NCBI GenBank assembly: GCA_002340765.1 | Contig: DDMS01000020.1 | Location: 1-64,000, forward strand | Direction: 5' to 3' | DNA: 64,000 nucleotides | From: Flavobacteriaceae bacterium UBA2540 | GTDB lineage: Bacteria > Bacteroidota > Bacteroidia > Flavobacteriales > Flavobacteriaceae | Shown: in pieces, positions 1-9,700 of the stretch | Layout: each line of letters starts with the position of its first letter | Position numbering within the stretch: position 1 is the first letter of the stretch | The notes under the pieces: model-generated | What the model saw: the letters and a program-made list of their open reading frames with translations, nothing else | What the model was told of the DNA's origin: nothing | Databases searched by the model: none | Position numbers and translations under genes: made by a program

Positions 1-95
1 ATCTGAAGATTATTGTATTGCTCGATTTTATCAGCCAATTCAATGATGTCTTTTTCAACAACCGGATTTTCAATTTCTGTTCTAAAACTTCTCAT
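1..95 (-). CDS. Sulfite/nitrite reductase, N-terminal fragment (partial)
   Basis: Reading the minus strand from the ATG at 95 gives about 31 residues starting MRSFRTEIENPVVEKD, which run off the window edge. This resembles the N-terminus of the flavobacterial ferredoxin-type nitrite/sulfite reductase, which reduces sulfite to sulfide. It lies directly downstream of cysH-cysD-cysN on the same strand, the expected place for the last enzyme of assimilatory sulfate reduction. Only the first residues are visible, so no catalytic motif can be checked. The call rests on the N-terminal pattern and the context. Confidence 0.6.
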   Translation of the reverse strand, partial: MRSFRTEIENPVVEKDIIELADKIEQYNNLQ

Positions 96-96
96 A

Positions 97-130
97 AGCC
101 CCACCCAACCTCCCCAAAGGGGAGGAGTTT
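97..130. repeat. Palindromic C-rich/G-rich dispersed repeat, copy 1
   Basis: The core reads CCTCCCCAAAGGGGAGG, a near-perfect hairpin, preceded by AGCCCCACCCAA. It sits immediately 5' of the sulfite reductase start. Related copies lie at 204-236 (inverted), 1472-1510 and, degenerate, about 1546-1572. Its G/C runs stand out in otherwise AT-rich DNA. I recognise this type as a common intergenic element of flavobacterial genomes. Confidence 0.7.
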
Positions 131-203
131 TTTACGGATTTATTTTAGTGTTAATTTTTATTTTATATTTTTTTTAAAACTTGCTACATTATATATTCAC
201 AAT

Positions 204-236
204 CATTTCCCCTTTTGGGGGATTAAAGGGGGCTTT
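204..236. repeat. Palindromic dispersed repeat, copy 2, forming the cysN stop
   Basis: This stretch contains CCCCTTTTGGGGG followed by ATTAAAGGGGGC, the same element as at 97-130 in the opposite orientation. The TTAAAGGGGGCT part encodes, on the minus strand, the last residues SPL and the stop codon of cysN. The repeat therefore supplies the 3' end of that gene. Confidence 0.65.
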
Positions 237-1536
237 TTATAAATCCGACACCTACAGTATTATTGGTTTTTGGATTGATTAAGATAAAAGCGCCATTGTA
301 TTTATGTTTTTTATACGTATCAAAAAAAAGCGGTTTGCTAACTTTGATTTGAATATCACCAATTTGATTTAAAGTCAATGCTGTTGTATTTTCTTCAACT
401 CCAGAAAAATCGGTCTTTAAAATCGTTGACAAATGTGTAATTTTTGCTTGCACATCATTGACACCATGTTTCAAATAATATTTTTGAGCGTTTTGAAGTG
501 GTTCTTTATCCATCCAACAAATAGTTGCTTCCAACTCTTTTGCAATTGTTGGAATTTCATCAATCTTTACAATCATGTCTCCTCTACTTACATTCACATC
601 ATTTGTTAAAGTGATGGAAACTGAACTTCCTGAAAGCGCTGTGTCAAACTCTTGATCAAAAAAATAGATATTTTTGATAGTAGATTTTGTTAGAGAAGGC
701 AACACCAAAACTGGGTCTCCAACCGAAAAATCACCACCATAAATTTTCCCAGCATACGCTCTAAAATCATGGTATTCAGCAGTTTTGGGTCTTATCACAG
801 TTTGTATAGGAAATCGTGCATTTGCGCTGTCATTTGTTAATGTTGTGTCGATATTTTCTAGATAATCCAACAAGGTTTCTCCTTGATACCATGACATTTT
901 GGTTGATTTCTCAACAACATTATCACCATTCAACGCAGAAATTGGAATGAATGTAATTTTTTGAGCCTCAAAATCACTTTTGGTTGCTAAATAGTTAATT
1001 TCATTTTTGATGGTTTGAAACTTTTCTTCCGAAAAATTCACCAAATCCATTTTATTCACAGCAACAATTACTTCTTTAATTCGCAATAAATTATTGATAA
1101 AAAAATGACGATATGTTTGTTCAATAACCCCATTTCTAGCATCCACCAAAATAATCGAAGCCTGTGCATTTGATGCGCCAGTCACCATATTTCGAGTATA
1201 TTCAACATGACCTGGAGAATCAGCAATAATGAAACTTTTGGCAGGTGTAGAAAAATAAATATGCGCTACATCAATTGTAATTCCTTGTTCCCGTTCCGCA
1301 ATTAAACCATCAGTTGCTAGTGAAAAATCCAAATAATCAAAACCTCGTTGTTTGCTTTTTTCTTCAATGGCTTTTAATTTATCCGTTGTTAACGACTTTG
1401 TATCGTACAAAAGTCGACCAATTAAAGTACTTTTTCCATCATCTACACTTCCTGCTGTTGCTATTTTTAGGTGCCCCATCCCAACCTTCACCAAAGGGAA
1501 AGGAGTTGGATTCGTTTGTGTTTTTGTGTAACTCAT
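223..1536 (-). CDS. cysN: Sulfate adenylyltransferase subunit 1 (GTPase)
   Basis: This is the large, GTP-hydrolysing subunit of ATP sulfurylase. With CysD it makes adenosine 5'-phosphosulfate (APS) from sulfate and ATP. The G1 motif GSVDDGKST is at residues 29-37, followed by DSPGH (G3), NKMD (G4) and EF-Tu-like beta-barrel domains. At 437 residues it has no fused APS kinase domain. Family members usually begin close to the motif LKIATAGSVDDGKS, which here follows Met20 (ATG at 1477-1479). The 19 residues before it are encoded mostly by a palindromic repeat, so 1479 may be the original start. The last residues and stop also come from a repeat. It lies 162 bp downstream of cysD. Confidence 0.95.
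   Translation of the reverse strand: MSYTKTQTNPTPFPLVKVGMGHLKIATAGSVDDGKSTLIGRLLYDTKSLTTDKLKAIEEKSKQRGFDYLDFSLATDGLIAEREQGITIDVAHIYFSTPAKSFIIADSPGHVEYTRNMVTGASNAQASIILVDARNGVIEQTYRHFFINNLLRIKEVIVAVNKMDLVNFSEEKFQTIKNEINYLATKSDFEAQKITFIPISALNGDNVVEKSTKMSWYQGETLLDYLENIDTTLTNDSANARFPIQTVIRPKTAEYHDFRAYAGKIYGGDFSVGDPVLVLPSLTKSTIKNIYFFDQEFDTALSGSSVSITLTNDVNVSRGDMIVKIDEIPTIAKELEATICWMDKEPLQNAQKYYLKHGVNDVQAKITHLSTILKTDFSGVEENTTALTLNQIGDIQIKVSKPLFFDTYKKHKYNGAFILINPKTNNTVGVGFIKSPL
1472..1510. repeat. Palindromic dispersed repeat, copy 3, inside the 5' end of cysN
   Basis: The sequence GCCCCATCCCAACCTTCACC followed by AAAGGGAAAGGAGTTGG matches the repeat at 97-130 with a few changes. One extra base relative to copy 1 creates the CAT (ATG on the minus strand) at 1477-1479, exactly where the conserved CysN protein should begin. 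A degenerate fourth copy (ACCTCC, AAAAAG, GAAGGA) lies at about 1546-1572, just upstream of the longer start. Confidence 0.65.
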
Positions 1537-1698
1537 AAGTCAATTCGAAACCTCCTAAAAAGAAGGAACTCATTTAGAGTATTATTTTTATTTATATTAG
1601 TTCTGAAAATTTCAATACTTGTTTTAAACTGCAGACTTTAGGCAATCTCAATAATTAATATTTTCGCATTTTGTTTAAAGCCTTTAGCTTTTGACATT

Positions 1699-2604
1699 TT
1701 AAAAATATCCCTGTTGTTTACGTTTTTCCATGGCTGCTTCTGAACGTGAATCGTCAATTCTTGCACCTCTTTCTGAAATAGAAGCGTCTCTAATTTCTTC
1801 TACAACTTTATCAATTGTTGCAGCGTCGGAAATCACAGCTGCTGTACAACTCATATCGCCAACAGTTCTAAAACGCACAGTTCTTTCTATAACTTCCTCA
1901 TACTCATCTCTATAAACCACATCATCATTGGCAGACCAAATAAATCCATCACGAATAAATGTTTTTCTTTTGTGCGCGAAATAAATAGACGGAATTTTGA
2001 TTTGCTCTTTTTCAATGTATGACCAAACATCTAATTCTGTCCAATTTGAAATGGGAAAAACACGCACATTTTGACCCAATTCAATGCGTCCATTGAGCAT
2101 ATCAAACAACTCAGGACGTTGGTTTTTCTCATCCCATTGACCAAAATCGTCTCTCACAGAAAAAATACGTTCTTTGGCTCTCGCTTTTTCTTCATCTCTT
2201 CTTGCGCCACCAATACACGCATCAAAATCAAACTCTTCAATGGCATCTAACAAGGTTTCTGTTTGCAACATATTTCTACTTGAATATCTGCCTTGTTCTT
2301 CTTTTACTTTGCCATTATCAATGTTGTCTTGCACATTTCTAATGATTAATTCCAAACCTAATTCTTGAACCAATTTGTCTCTAAATGCAATCGTTTCAGG
2401 GAAATTATGACCTGTATCTATATGCAATAATGGAAAAGGAATTTTGGCAGGATAAAAAGCTTTTTGCGCCAAACGCACCAATGTAATGCTATCTTTTCCG
2501 CCAGAAAAAAGCAATACAGGACGTTCAAATTGGGCAATAACCTCTCTGAAAATATAAATAGCCTCGCTTTCTAAAGCATTTACTTTCAAAATTTTTTTAG
2601 TCAT
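1699..2604 (-). CDS. cysD: Sulfate adenylyltransferase subunit 2
   Basis: This is the catalytic subunit of ATP sulfurylase, which adenylates sulfate; its partner is CysN. The PP-loop motif SGGKDS is at residues 34-39, and the conserved GGARRDEEKAR segment and the C-terminal basic tail (MEKRKQQGYF) are intact. The length of 301 residues is normal. It starts 12 bp after the cysH stop and is followed by cysN, so cysH-cysD-cysN form one transcription unit. Confidence 0.96.
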   Translation of the reverse strand: MTKKILKVNALESEAIYIFREVIAQFERPVLLFSGGKDSITLVRLAQKAFYPAKIPFPLLHIDTGHNFPETIAFRDKLVQELGLELIIRNVQDNIDNGKVKEEQGRYSSRNMLQTETLLDAIEEFDFDACIGGARRDEEKARAKERIFSVRDDFGQWDEKNQRPELFDMLNGRIELGQNVRVFPISNWTELDVWSYIEKEQIKIPSIYFAHKRKTFIRDGFIWSANDDVVYRDEYEEVIERTVRFRTVGDMSCTAAVISDAATIDKVVEEIRDASISERGARIDDSRSEAAMEKRKQQGYF

Positions 2605-2616
2605 TTTTATTATTTT

Positions 2617-3231
2617 TTAAGAATGCAATCCACATTCTCTATTACTTTCTACTTTTGTTGGATCAAAATACACAAACTCGTTAGGTAATTGTCTTTCAAA
2701 TAAATACGTATCTAAATCACTGTTTGACCAATGATAAAATGGACTCACTTTTAGCATGCCATCTTTGCTTTTTGAAACAATATCAATACTGTCTCTGAAC
2801 GAAGTTTGACCTTTTCTCAAATTCGTAAACCAAACATCTGGCTGATGCTCTTTCATGGCTCTTGAAAAAGGTTCTAATTTTACTTGCTCCGTAAACAATT
2901 GATGTTTTGGATCGTCAATACTAGGCAATCCCAAAACCACATTTCTATATGCAACTGTTTGTTTTGGTGTGTATAAATGAATGTTTAAATTCAATGTTGA
3001 AATCAGCAATTCTGCGTGTTTATAAGTTTGAATAGTATTATACCCTGTATCGCACCAAATTACTTTAACATCAGTTTTAACGGCAGTTACAGCATTTAAA
3101 ATCGCCACTTCATAAGGCCTGAAATTTGTGGTGATTACTGGATTTTTTGCAATCTGTATTGCCCATTTGATTATCTCTTCTGGACTTTTATCTTTCAATT
3201 CTTTATTAGTTTTTTCTATATCTAAGTTCAT
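2617..3231 (-). CDS. cysH: Phosphoadenylyl/adenylyl-sulfate reductase
   Basis: This enzyme reduces activated sulfate to sulfite. The C-terminal catalytic ECGLH motif is present at the very end, and the adenosine-binding PP-loop fold is recognisable. Only two cysteines are present (in VIWCDTG and ECGLH), so the CC...CxxC ligands of [4Fe-4S] APS reductases are absent. That favours PAPS as substrate or a cluster-free APS reductase. I chose the ATG at 3229-3231 because it overlaps the preceding stop as TAATG, a typical translationally coupled junction; an ATG four codons upstream (3243) also exists. Confidence 0.93.
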   Translation of the reverse strand: MNLDIEKTNKELKDKSPEEIIKWAIQIAKNPVITTNFRPYEVAILNAVTAVKTDVKVIWCDTGYNTIQTYKHAELLISTLNLNIHLYTPKQTVAYRNVVLGLPSIDDPKHQLFTEQVKLEPFSRAMKEHQPDVWFTNLRKGQTSFRDSIDIVSKSKDGMLKVSPFYHWSNSDLDTYLFERQLPNEFVYFDPTKVESNRECGLHS

Positions 3232-3479
3232 TATTTTCCCCATTTTACGTTATTCCAAACCCTTTCATGAAAAAAATACAATATCATTTTTGTCATTACT
3301 TCTAGAGATGCAATTGATGCGGCCAAAGAAATTTTTTGAGTGATAAAATAAGAAATGATTAAGGTATCAAGTGTTCCAATAAGTCTCCAGCTTATGGCTT
3401 TAACGACACTTCTTATAGGTCTTTCTGATTTTTTATCTTCTTCAAAGCTTCCTTTATTTTCGGATTTATTGAATATCAT
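3231..3479 (-). CDS. DUF2061 family small membrane protein
   Basis: This 82-residue protein has the DUF2061 pattern: RSVVKAISWRLIGTLDT, a hydrophobic segment, SLEVMTKMILYFFHERVW. It should have two membrane helices. It is the first gene of the cysH-cysD-cysN unit, and its stop overlaps the cysH start. DUF2061 genes often accompany sulfate-assimilation genes in Bacteroidetes, but their biochemical role is not established. A transport or membrane-anchoring role is only a guess. Confidence 0.85.
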   Translation of the reverse strand: MIFNKSENKGSFEEDKKSERPIRSVVKAISWRLIGTLDTLIISYFITQKISLAASIASLEVMTKMILYFFHERVWNNVKWGK

Positions 3480-3509
3480 TTGGTCTAAAATTATTAAAAT
3501 TTTTTTACC

Positions 3510-3538
3510 CTACTTAATTGGTAGAGTTTGCAAACTTA
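3510..3538 (-). promoter_or_regulatory. Candidate promoter -7 element and operator of the cys operon
   Basis: On the minus strand TAAGTTTG (3531-3538) fits the Bacteroidetes -7 consensus TAnnTTTG, about 50 bp upstream of the DUF2061 start. I see no good TTG at the -33 position. Just downstream, 3510-3524 reads CTACTTAATTGGTAG, an inverted repeat with CTAC/GTAG arms, in a position where a bound repressor would block transcription. The Rrf2 regulator encoded at 4926-5345 is an obvious candidate. This is inference from position and symmetry only. Confidence 0.35.
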
Positions 3539-3700
3539 CATCATTAAAAAGATAAATTGAAGTAAAAATTTAAATATTTTATATAATTCCTATCGATTTA
3601 ATAGATTATAAAAAATAGACTTAAAATATTATTAATATCGTATTGATTTTTATATTTAAGTAAAATATAAGAGATAAAAAAAGTGATTCTTTTGAAATTT

Positions 3701-4921
3701 TTAGAATGTTTTTCCTAAAGTAAACTGAATAGGAATCGCAATTCCATCATTTCTGGTGAAAATATTTCCTTTAGAATAATGCATAATTCGCAATTCAGCA
3801 TTGTATTTTCGGTCTTTTCCAAAGAAAATACCAAAACCCATAGTGTCTTGAAAAGTTATTTTAGGACCTGTTTTTGTATTGTTAATATCACTTTTCGTTA
3901 AGAAAGTTGGTCCAATTAAAGAGTAATTTGTATAAAAATCAAAACCATCTCTTCTTAATAAATAGAATCGCAAAACTGGGAAAACAGAAAATGCAAACAC
4001 ATTTCCATTATTTATTGGTGACTGAAAATAGGTAACACTTGCGCCCCAATCTAAAGAAAAAATTCTTTCAGATCTATAAATAAGTCTCTGATAAATCAAC
4101 GAAAAAGCATGATTTGCTTTGACTTCACCCAACCAAAAAACAGGAATTCCAAAACTTTCAAAATTACCCACTTTTAGACTCATCCCAAAAAAACGATTCA
4201 CTCCAAAACCAATAGCACTTGTTCCATAGCTCACTTGAAAAATATTCTTTGGAAAAAAATAGTCGTTATTCGCATATTCATTCGCGGTTTTGTCGTCAAC
4301 TTGTTGCAAATGATATTCAAATCCAACACTTGCTTGCGAAATAGAAGGTTGATTGTGGTTCGTTGATTTTGGCAAAAAAGTACCGTTTGCAGATAATCTC
4401 CATTTGTCTGACAACCAATACTGAAAGCCAAATCCATATAATAAACTGGCATAATGGGCATCTTCATATATCACTTTGTCATTAATTGAAAACGCAAATC
4501 TGGTTATATTTGCAACGCCAGCTTCTGCATAAAATGACGTTTTTTTATCAATATTAAAATCTTTTTTGACTGACAATGACCAAGCATTGATCCACACACT
4601 TCGTTCATATCCAATATTATTGACGTTGTCATATTTAAACCAAGATGCAGGTCACATCGTTCCGAATTGAGCCGAAAAATCATCTATAATTTTGTGACCT
4701 AATAACAATCTGCCTGAAAACCAATCGCGACTGAAGGTATTTGTGGCATATCCATCAATCAAATTTTCGTTTGAAAAAGGATAAAAAATTCCACCCAAAT
4801 TGATGCTATAATAGGATTTTGATAAAAAATTAGTAAATTTTGTTTTTGAAGCATTTTCATTTTGAGAAAAACTCTTGAGTGAAAAAAGAAGTATTGAAAT
4901 TATGATTAAGTATTTTCTCAT
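3701..4921 (-). pseudogene. Outer-membrane protein with PagL-like C-terminal barrel, interrupted by TGA
   Basis: Starting at the ATG at 4921 (signal peptide MRKYLIIISILLFSLKSFSQ), translation meets an in-frame TGA at 4652-4654 (codon 90). Beyond it the same frame stays open to 3701, about 406 residues in total. The first part resembles a beta-barrel outer-membrane protein. The C-terminal part carries IMHYSKGNIF, similar to the HxSxG catalytic motif of lipid A 3-O-deacylase PagL/acyloxyacyl hydrolase-like proteins. CGA (Arg) to TGA is the simplest origin of the stop. The rest of the frame is uncorrupted, so the lesion is recent or a sequencing error. It lies between the Rrf2 gene and the cys operon. 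Confidence 0.7.
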
Positions 4922-4925
4922 AAAT

Positions 4926-5345
4926 TTAAAACTCATTTTTCGTCAAACTTTCCAACGTGGTATTTTTAAAAATTTGCAAGGTACTGTCTCTCACTTGAAT
5001 CATTAAATTGTGCACTGTACAAGCATTTTCATCTGGACAATCATCACATTTTTCATAAAAATTCAAACTTACGCAAGGCACCATCGCAATTGGACCTTCC
5101 AAAACGCGCATCACAGCTGTCATTTGAATTTCTGAGGGATGTTTCAATAAATAATAGCCTCCTCCTTTTCCTTTTTTAGAGCCTAAAAAACCTGTTTTTC
5201 TGAGAGTTAATAAAATACTTTCTAAAAACTTTAATGAAATATTTTCGCTTTTAGAAATCGTAGCAATTTGAACAGGACTTTTGTCATGTTGTCTCGCCAA
5301 ATAAGTGAGCGCTTTGATTCCGTATTTTGTTTTTTTAGACAGCAT
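4926..5345 (-). CDS. Rrf2 family transcriptional regulator
   Basis: This 139-residue protein has the Rrf2 winged helix at the N-terminus (MLSKKTKYGIKALTYLARQ, then SLKFLESILLTLRKTG and the GKGGGY wing). A cysteine cluster follows at about residues 92-110 (PCVSLNFYEKCDDCPDENAC). Related regulators use such cysteines to hold Fe-S clusters (IscR, NsrR), while CymR senses cysteine supply through a partner. Lying between methionine and sulfate-assimilation genes on the same strand, it most likely controls sulfur metabolism. That is inference from context; the ligand is unknown. Confidence 0.9.
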   Translation of the reverse strand: MLSKKTKYGIKALTYLARQHDKSPVQIATISKSENISLKFLESILLTLRKTGFLGSKKGKGGGYYLLKHPSEIQMTAVMRVLEGPIAMVPCVSLNFYEKCDDCPDENACTVHNLMIQVRDSTLQIFKNTTLESLTKNEF

Positions 5346-5467
5346 GAAACAAAGATATTGGTTTTTAGTTTTTAGTTGTTAGTTTTTTAGATTTTGGTTT
5401 TTGGGTTGAATAAAATCACAAACAACAGAAACCCTCAAACATTTATTTTTAAAATTTAACTGTAAAA

Positions 5468-6643
5468 CTAATTAGCATTAAAATCTAAAGCTTGTTCAAT
5501 ATCCGCAATAATATCAGCCACGTTTTCCAAACCAACAGAAACTCGCACCAAACCATCTGTAATTCCGACTTCTAACCTGTCTTTTTCTGATAATTTACTG
5601 TGTGTTGTTGAAGATGGGTGTGTCACAATGGTTCTTGTATCGCCCAAATTTGCTGACAATGAACACATTTTGATGTTGTTCAAAAAAGTTCTTCCTGCAT
5701 CAATACCGCCTTTAATTTCAAAAGCGACAATATTGCCTCCTAATTTCATTTGCTTTTTAGCAATTTCATACTGTGGATGTGATTTTAAAAAGGGATATTT
5801 TACCATGTTTACATTTGAATGTTGCTCTAAAAACTCAGCAACTTTTTGTGCATTTTCAGCATGTTTTTCAACTCTGATTGCCAAAGTTTCTAAACTTTTT
5901 GATAAAACCCATGCATTGAAAGGTGACATTGCAGGTCCTGTATTTCTGGCAAACAAATAAATTTCGTGCATCAATTCTTTGTTTCCGACTGTAATTCCAC
6001 CCAAAACCCTGCCTTGACCATCAATCAATTTTGTTGCGGAATGAATCACCAAATCTGCTCCAAATTTGATAGGTTGTTGCACATAAGGTGTTGCAAAACA
6101 ATTGTCTACAATATAAATCAGGTTGTGTTTTTTGGCGATTTTCCCAATCAATTCCAAATCTAAAATATCTACTGCAGGATTTGTAGGCGTTTCTATGTAT
6201 AAAATTTTCGTGTTTTCTTGAATCAAACTTTCTAACAAATCAACCTCATTAACTTTAAAATAAGTAGTTTCAATATTCCATTTTGGGAAAAATTTGGTAA
6301 ACATAGCATGTGTAGAACCAAAAACGGAACTACAAGAAACAATGTGTTCGCCCGCTTTTAGCAATGCTGCAAACGACGTAAAAATCGCAGCCATTCCAGT
6401 GGCAAAAGCATACCCAGCCTCTGCCCCTTCCATTTCAATAATTTTATTGACAAATTCAGTGGTGTTTGGATTTGTAAATCGGCTGTATAAATTGCGCTCT
6501 TTTTCTTCTGCAAAAGAGGCACGCATATCTTCAGCATCCTCAAAAACGAAACTAGAAGTAAGATATAACGGTGTTGAATGCTCTGAAAACTGACTTCTTT
6601 CATTCTGATTTCTGATGGCATTGGTTTCAAAATGTTCGCTCAT
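5468..6643 (-). CDS. metZ: O-succinyl/O-acetylhomoserine sulfhydrylase
   Basis: This is a PLP-dependent Cys/Met-metabolism enzyme that replaces the acyl group of an activated homoserine with sulfide to form homocysteine. The 391 residues include the PLP lysine context VIHSATKLIDGQGRVLGG, with ETPTNP and VDNCFATP upstream, as in MetZ. A second family member (MetY) is encoded at 10187-11461. The only acyltransferase here is MetX-like, so the natural substrate could be O-acetylhomoserine. It follows the metX-thrA fusion in one direction and is probably under the same SAM riboswitch. Confidence 0.9.
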   Translation of the reverse strand: MSEHFETNAIRNQNERSQFSEHSTPLYLTSSFVFEDAEDMRASFAEEKERNLYSRFTNPNTTEFVNKIIEMEGAEAGYAFATGMAAIFTSFAALLKAGEHIVSCSSVFGSTHAMFTKFFPKWNIETTYFKVNEVDLLESLIQENTKILYIETPTNPAVDILDLELIGKIAKKHNLIYIVDNCFATPYVQQPIKFGADLVIHSATKLIDGQGRVLGGITVGNKELMHEIYLFARNTGPAMSPFNAWVLSKSLETLAIRVEKHAENAQKVAEFLEQHSNVNMVKYPFLKSHPQYEIAKKQMKLGGNIVAFEIKGGIDAGRTFLNNIKMCSLSANLGDTRTIVTHPSSTTHSKLSEKDRLEVGITDGLVRVSVGLENVADIIADIEQALDFNAN

Positions 6644-6678
6644 ATTTTTGGGTACTAATTATTGGTTTTTGTTATTAT

Positions 6679-6708
6679 CCCTAAAAGGTTTTTAAAACCT
6701 TACAGGGG
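6679..6708. repeat. Palindromic intergenic repeat between metZ and the metX-thrA fusion
   Basis: The segment CCCTAAAAGGTTTT followed by TAAAACCTTACAGGGG forms a long hairpin with an A/T centre. Similar AAGGTTTTAAAACCTT palindromes are scattered in flavobacterial genomes. Inside an operon it could stabilise or attenuate the mRNA. It has no run of T directly after it that would make it a strong terminator. Confidence 0.55.
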
Positions 6709-6726
6709 CTTTTAATCATTATTTCA

Positions 6727-9700
6727 TTAATTCATTGCAATCCGTAAAATATCGCCAAAAACACCTCTTGCAGTTACTTTTGCACCTGCTCCAGCGCCTT
6801 GAATAACAATGGGTTGTGCACCATAAGATTCTGTATAAATTTCAAAAATTGCATCAGAACCTTTTAACGAACCTAAAGGGGAATTTTGTAAAACAGAAAC
6901 CAATTTCACTTCCAAAATTCCTTTTTCTTTGGATAAATCTCCACTCAACTCGCCAATATAACGCAACACATGATTGGGTTTTTGTGCATTTTTCAACGTT
7001 TGATATTCTTCATTCAATAAATTCATATTTTTTAGAAAATAATTCACATCATTCCCTCTTAAATTTTCTGGAATCAGGTTTTGAACAATGACTTCATGCA
7101 ATTCATTTTCTAAATCCAATTCTCTCGCTAAAATTAATAATTTTCTGGCAACATCAACACCACCCAAATCATCTCTTGGGTCTGGCTCTGTAAAACCTTT
7201 AGAAATGGCGTCTCGTAATACTGTTGAAAACGAAATTTCTTCTACAGAAAATGTATTGAACAAATAACTCAAAGTTCCTGAAAAAACACCTCGAATTCTA
7301 GTGATATTTTCTCCTGATTCGTGCAACAAACGAATTGTATCAATCAATGGTAAACCTGCACCAACATTGGTTTCGTATAAATATTGTTTTTTGTGTTCTT
7401 TTAGTTTTAAACGCAGTTTTTTGTAAAAATCAAAAGATAAGGTATTTGCAATTTTATTACAAGAAACTAAGTCAAAACCTGATTCAATAAGAGGAATGTA
7501 TTGATTTACGAAATCAACATTTGCAGTATTATCAATCGCAATTAAATTCTCTAAATGATGCGTTTTTGCAAAAGAAATTATGTGCTCAACTGTCAAATTT
7601 TCGACACCATTTTGCAATAATTCAGGTTCCCACTTTTGATTAACGCCGTTTTTGTGTAGCAATACTTTTTTTGAGTTTGCGACTGCAAAAACATTCAATT
7701 GAATTTTTCTTCTTTCTAAAATTTGTGGAATATTTTCTAATATTTGATTAATTAATGTAGCACCAACCAACCCTTTTCCGAAAATGGCAATGTTTACTTT
7801 TTTGGAAACTCCGAATACTTGACCGTGAATCACATTAACAGCTTTGTGCAACTGTTCTTTTTTTACAATAATATTCACATTTTTTCCGGTTATCGAATTA
7901 TTAAACAACAATGGTATGATTTGATTTTTAATCAAAGCATTGTATGGATGGTGAAATTCGCTCAAATCTTGACCAATAATTGAAATGACTGCAACATTTT
8001 TTATCACCGAAATTTGATTGACATCTTGCGAATATAAATCACTTTCAAACTCATTCTCTAGCGCTTTTACTGCTTCTTCAGCTTTATTTTCTTCAATCAC
8101 AAAACCAATTCCTCTTTCTGAGGAACCTTGCGAAATGATGCTCACACTGATGTTTTTAGCACTCAATGTTTTAAAAATTCGTGCATCAACACCCACTTTT
8201 CCCAACAAACCTCTTCCTTCAAAATTCAGCAAACAAACATTGCTGATGGTTGAAATGGATTTAATGCCTTTTGAAGAAGTTTCAGAGGTGATTAAAGTGC
8301 CTTTATCTTCCTTGTTAAAAGTATTCAAAATCCGAAGATTGATGTTTTTTTCTAATAAAGGAATGATGGTTTTTGCGTGCAAAATGTTTGCGCCAAAATT
8401 TGCCAATTCATTCGCTTCTGAAAAAGAGAGCTGTTCAATTTTCTTTGCATCAGCCACCAATTCAGGATTTGCTGTGAAAATTCCATTCACATGCGTGTAG
8501 TTTTGCAACTCGTCTGCATCTAAATAATTTGCTAATAATGCTGCTGTATAATTGCTGCCATTTCTGCCTAAAGTAGTGGTTTCGTTTTTTTGATTGCTGG
8601 CAATAAAACCAGTAACTAAATTGAATGTTTTGCTATTTTCTTTGAAAAACTGCACTGTATTTTCTTTAGAAATTGCTTTAATAGGTTGCGCATTTCCAAA
8701 GTTTTCATCGGTAATAATTAGGTTTCTTGCGTCCGCAATTTTTACTGGAATTCCCTCATTTTCAAGCAAGCTTGCAACTAATTTTACTGACAATAATTCG
8801 CCTTGCGCTAAGACTTCATCTTTGATTTTTTCACTGAAATCGCCCAACAAAGAAACACCTTCAAAAATAGTTTTGAGTTTACCAAACTCTGCTGAAAAAT
8901 CAACATTTTTATTAGGTTCCAATTGATACGATTTCAACTCTTCAAAATCAGACAAGTACTCTTTTTTTGCAGCCGCTTTCTCTAAAATTTCTTCCAATTC
9001 ATTGGTGGTATTTCCTCTTGCAGAAAGCACAATGGTAAATTTTTCTTGATTTTTTACTTTGTCAAGAATGATTTTCATAGCATGTTGCAATCCAGTTCCG
9101 TTTGCCAATGATTTTCCTCCAAATTTTACAACTTTCATTTTTTTAGCCCTGTAATTTGTATTAAAAATAGGTTCAATAATCTGTTGTAATTGTTCATATT
9201 CCATCAAAAAAGCATCATGACCATGCACAGAATGAATTTCATTATAGGTCACGTTTGCTTTGGTCAACGCCAATTTTCTTTGCGTTTCTCTGTTTTCATC
9301 TGCCGTAAAAAACAAATCAGAATCCACTCCAATAATGTGAATATTAGCTTCGATTTTTTCTAAAAACTCAATCGGAATTTTCCCATTATTGGTCACATCA
9401 ATTGATTTTAACAACTGATTCATCAATTTATACGAAGACAATTGATAACGTTCTTGCAGTTTTTTTCCATGATGCAACAACCAACTTTCAACATTGAAAA
9501 TTGATAATTCCTCATTTTTGGAACGCTGAAATCGTTTTTTAAAAGATTCAGGAGTTCTGTAACAAAGCATGGCATGCATTCTTGCATCATGCACAGGATT
9601 GTTGGAATTGACTAAAAACTGCTCTTGAATTTGACAATTGGCAATCAACCAATCTGTTGATTTCCAGTCCGTGGCAACAGGAATAAAATGCTGCGTTAAT

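Noticed and set aside
18..242. Small plus-strand frame near the window start containing a SPKG-type stretch
   Set aside because: The recognisable part is the translation of the palindromic repeat, and the frame is opposite the sulfite reductase and cysN ends.
8018..8500. 160-codon open frame on the plus strand inside the metX-thrA fusion
   Set aside because: It lies wholly opposite a well-conserved aspartate kinase domain and shows no motif of its own.
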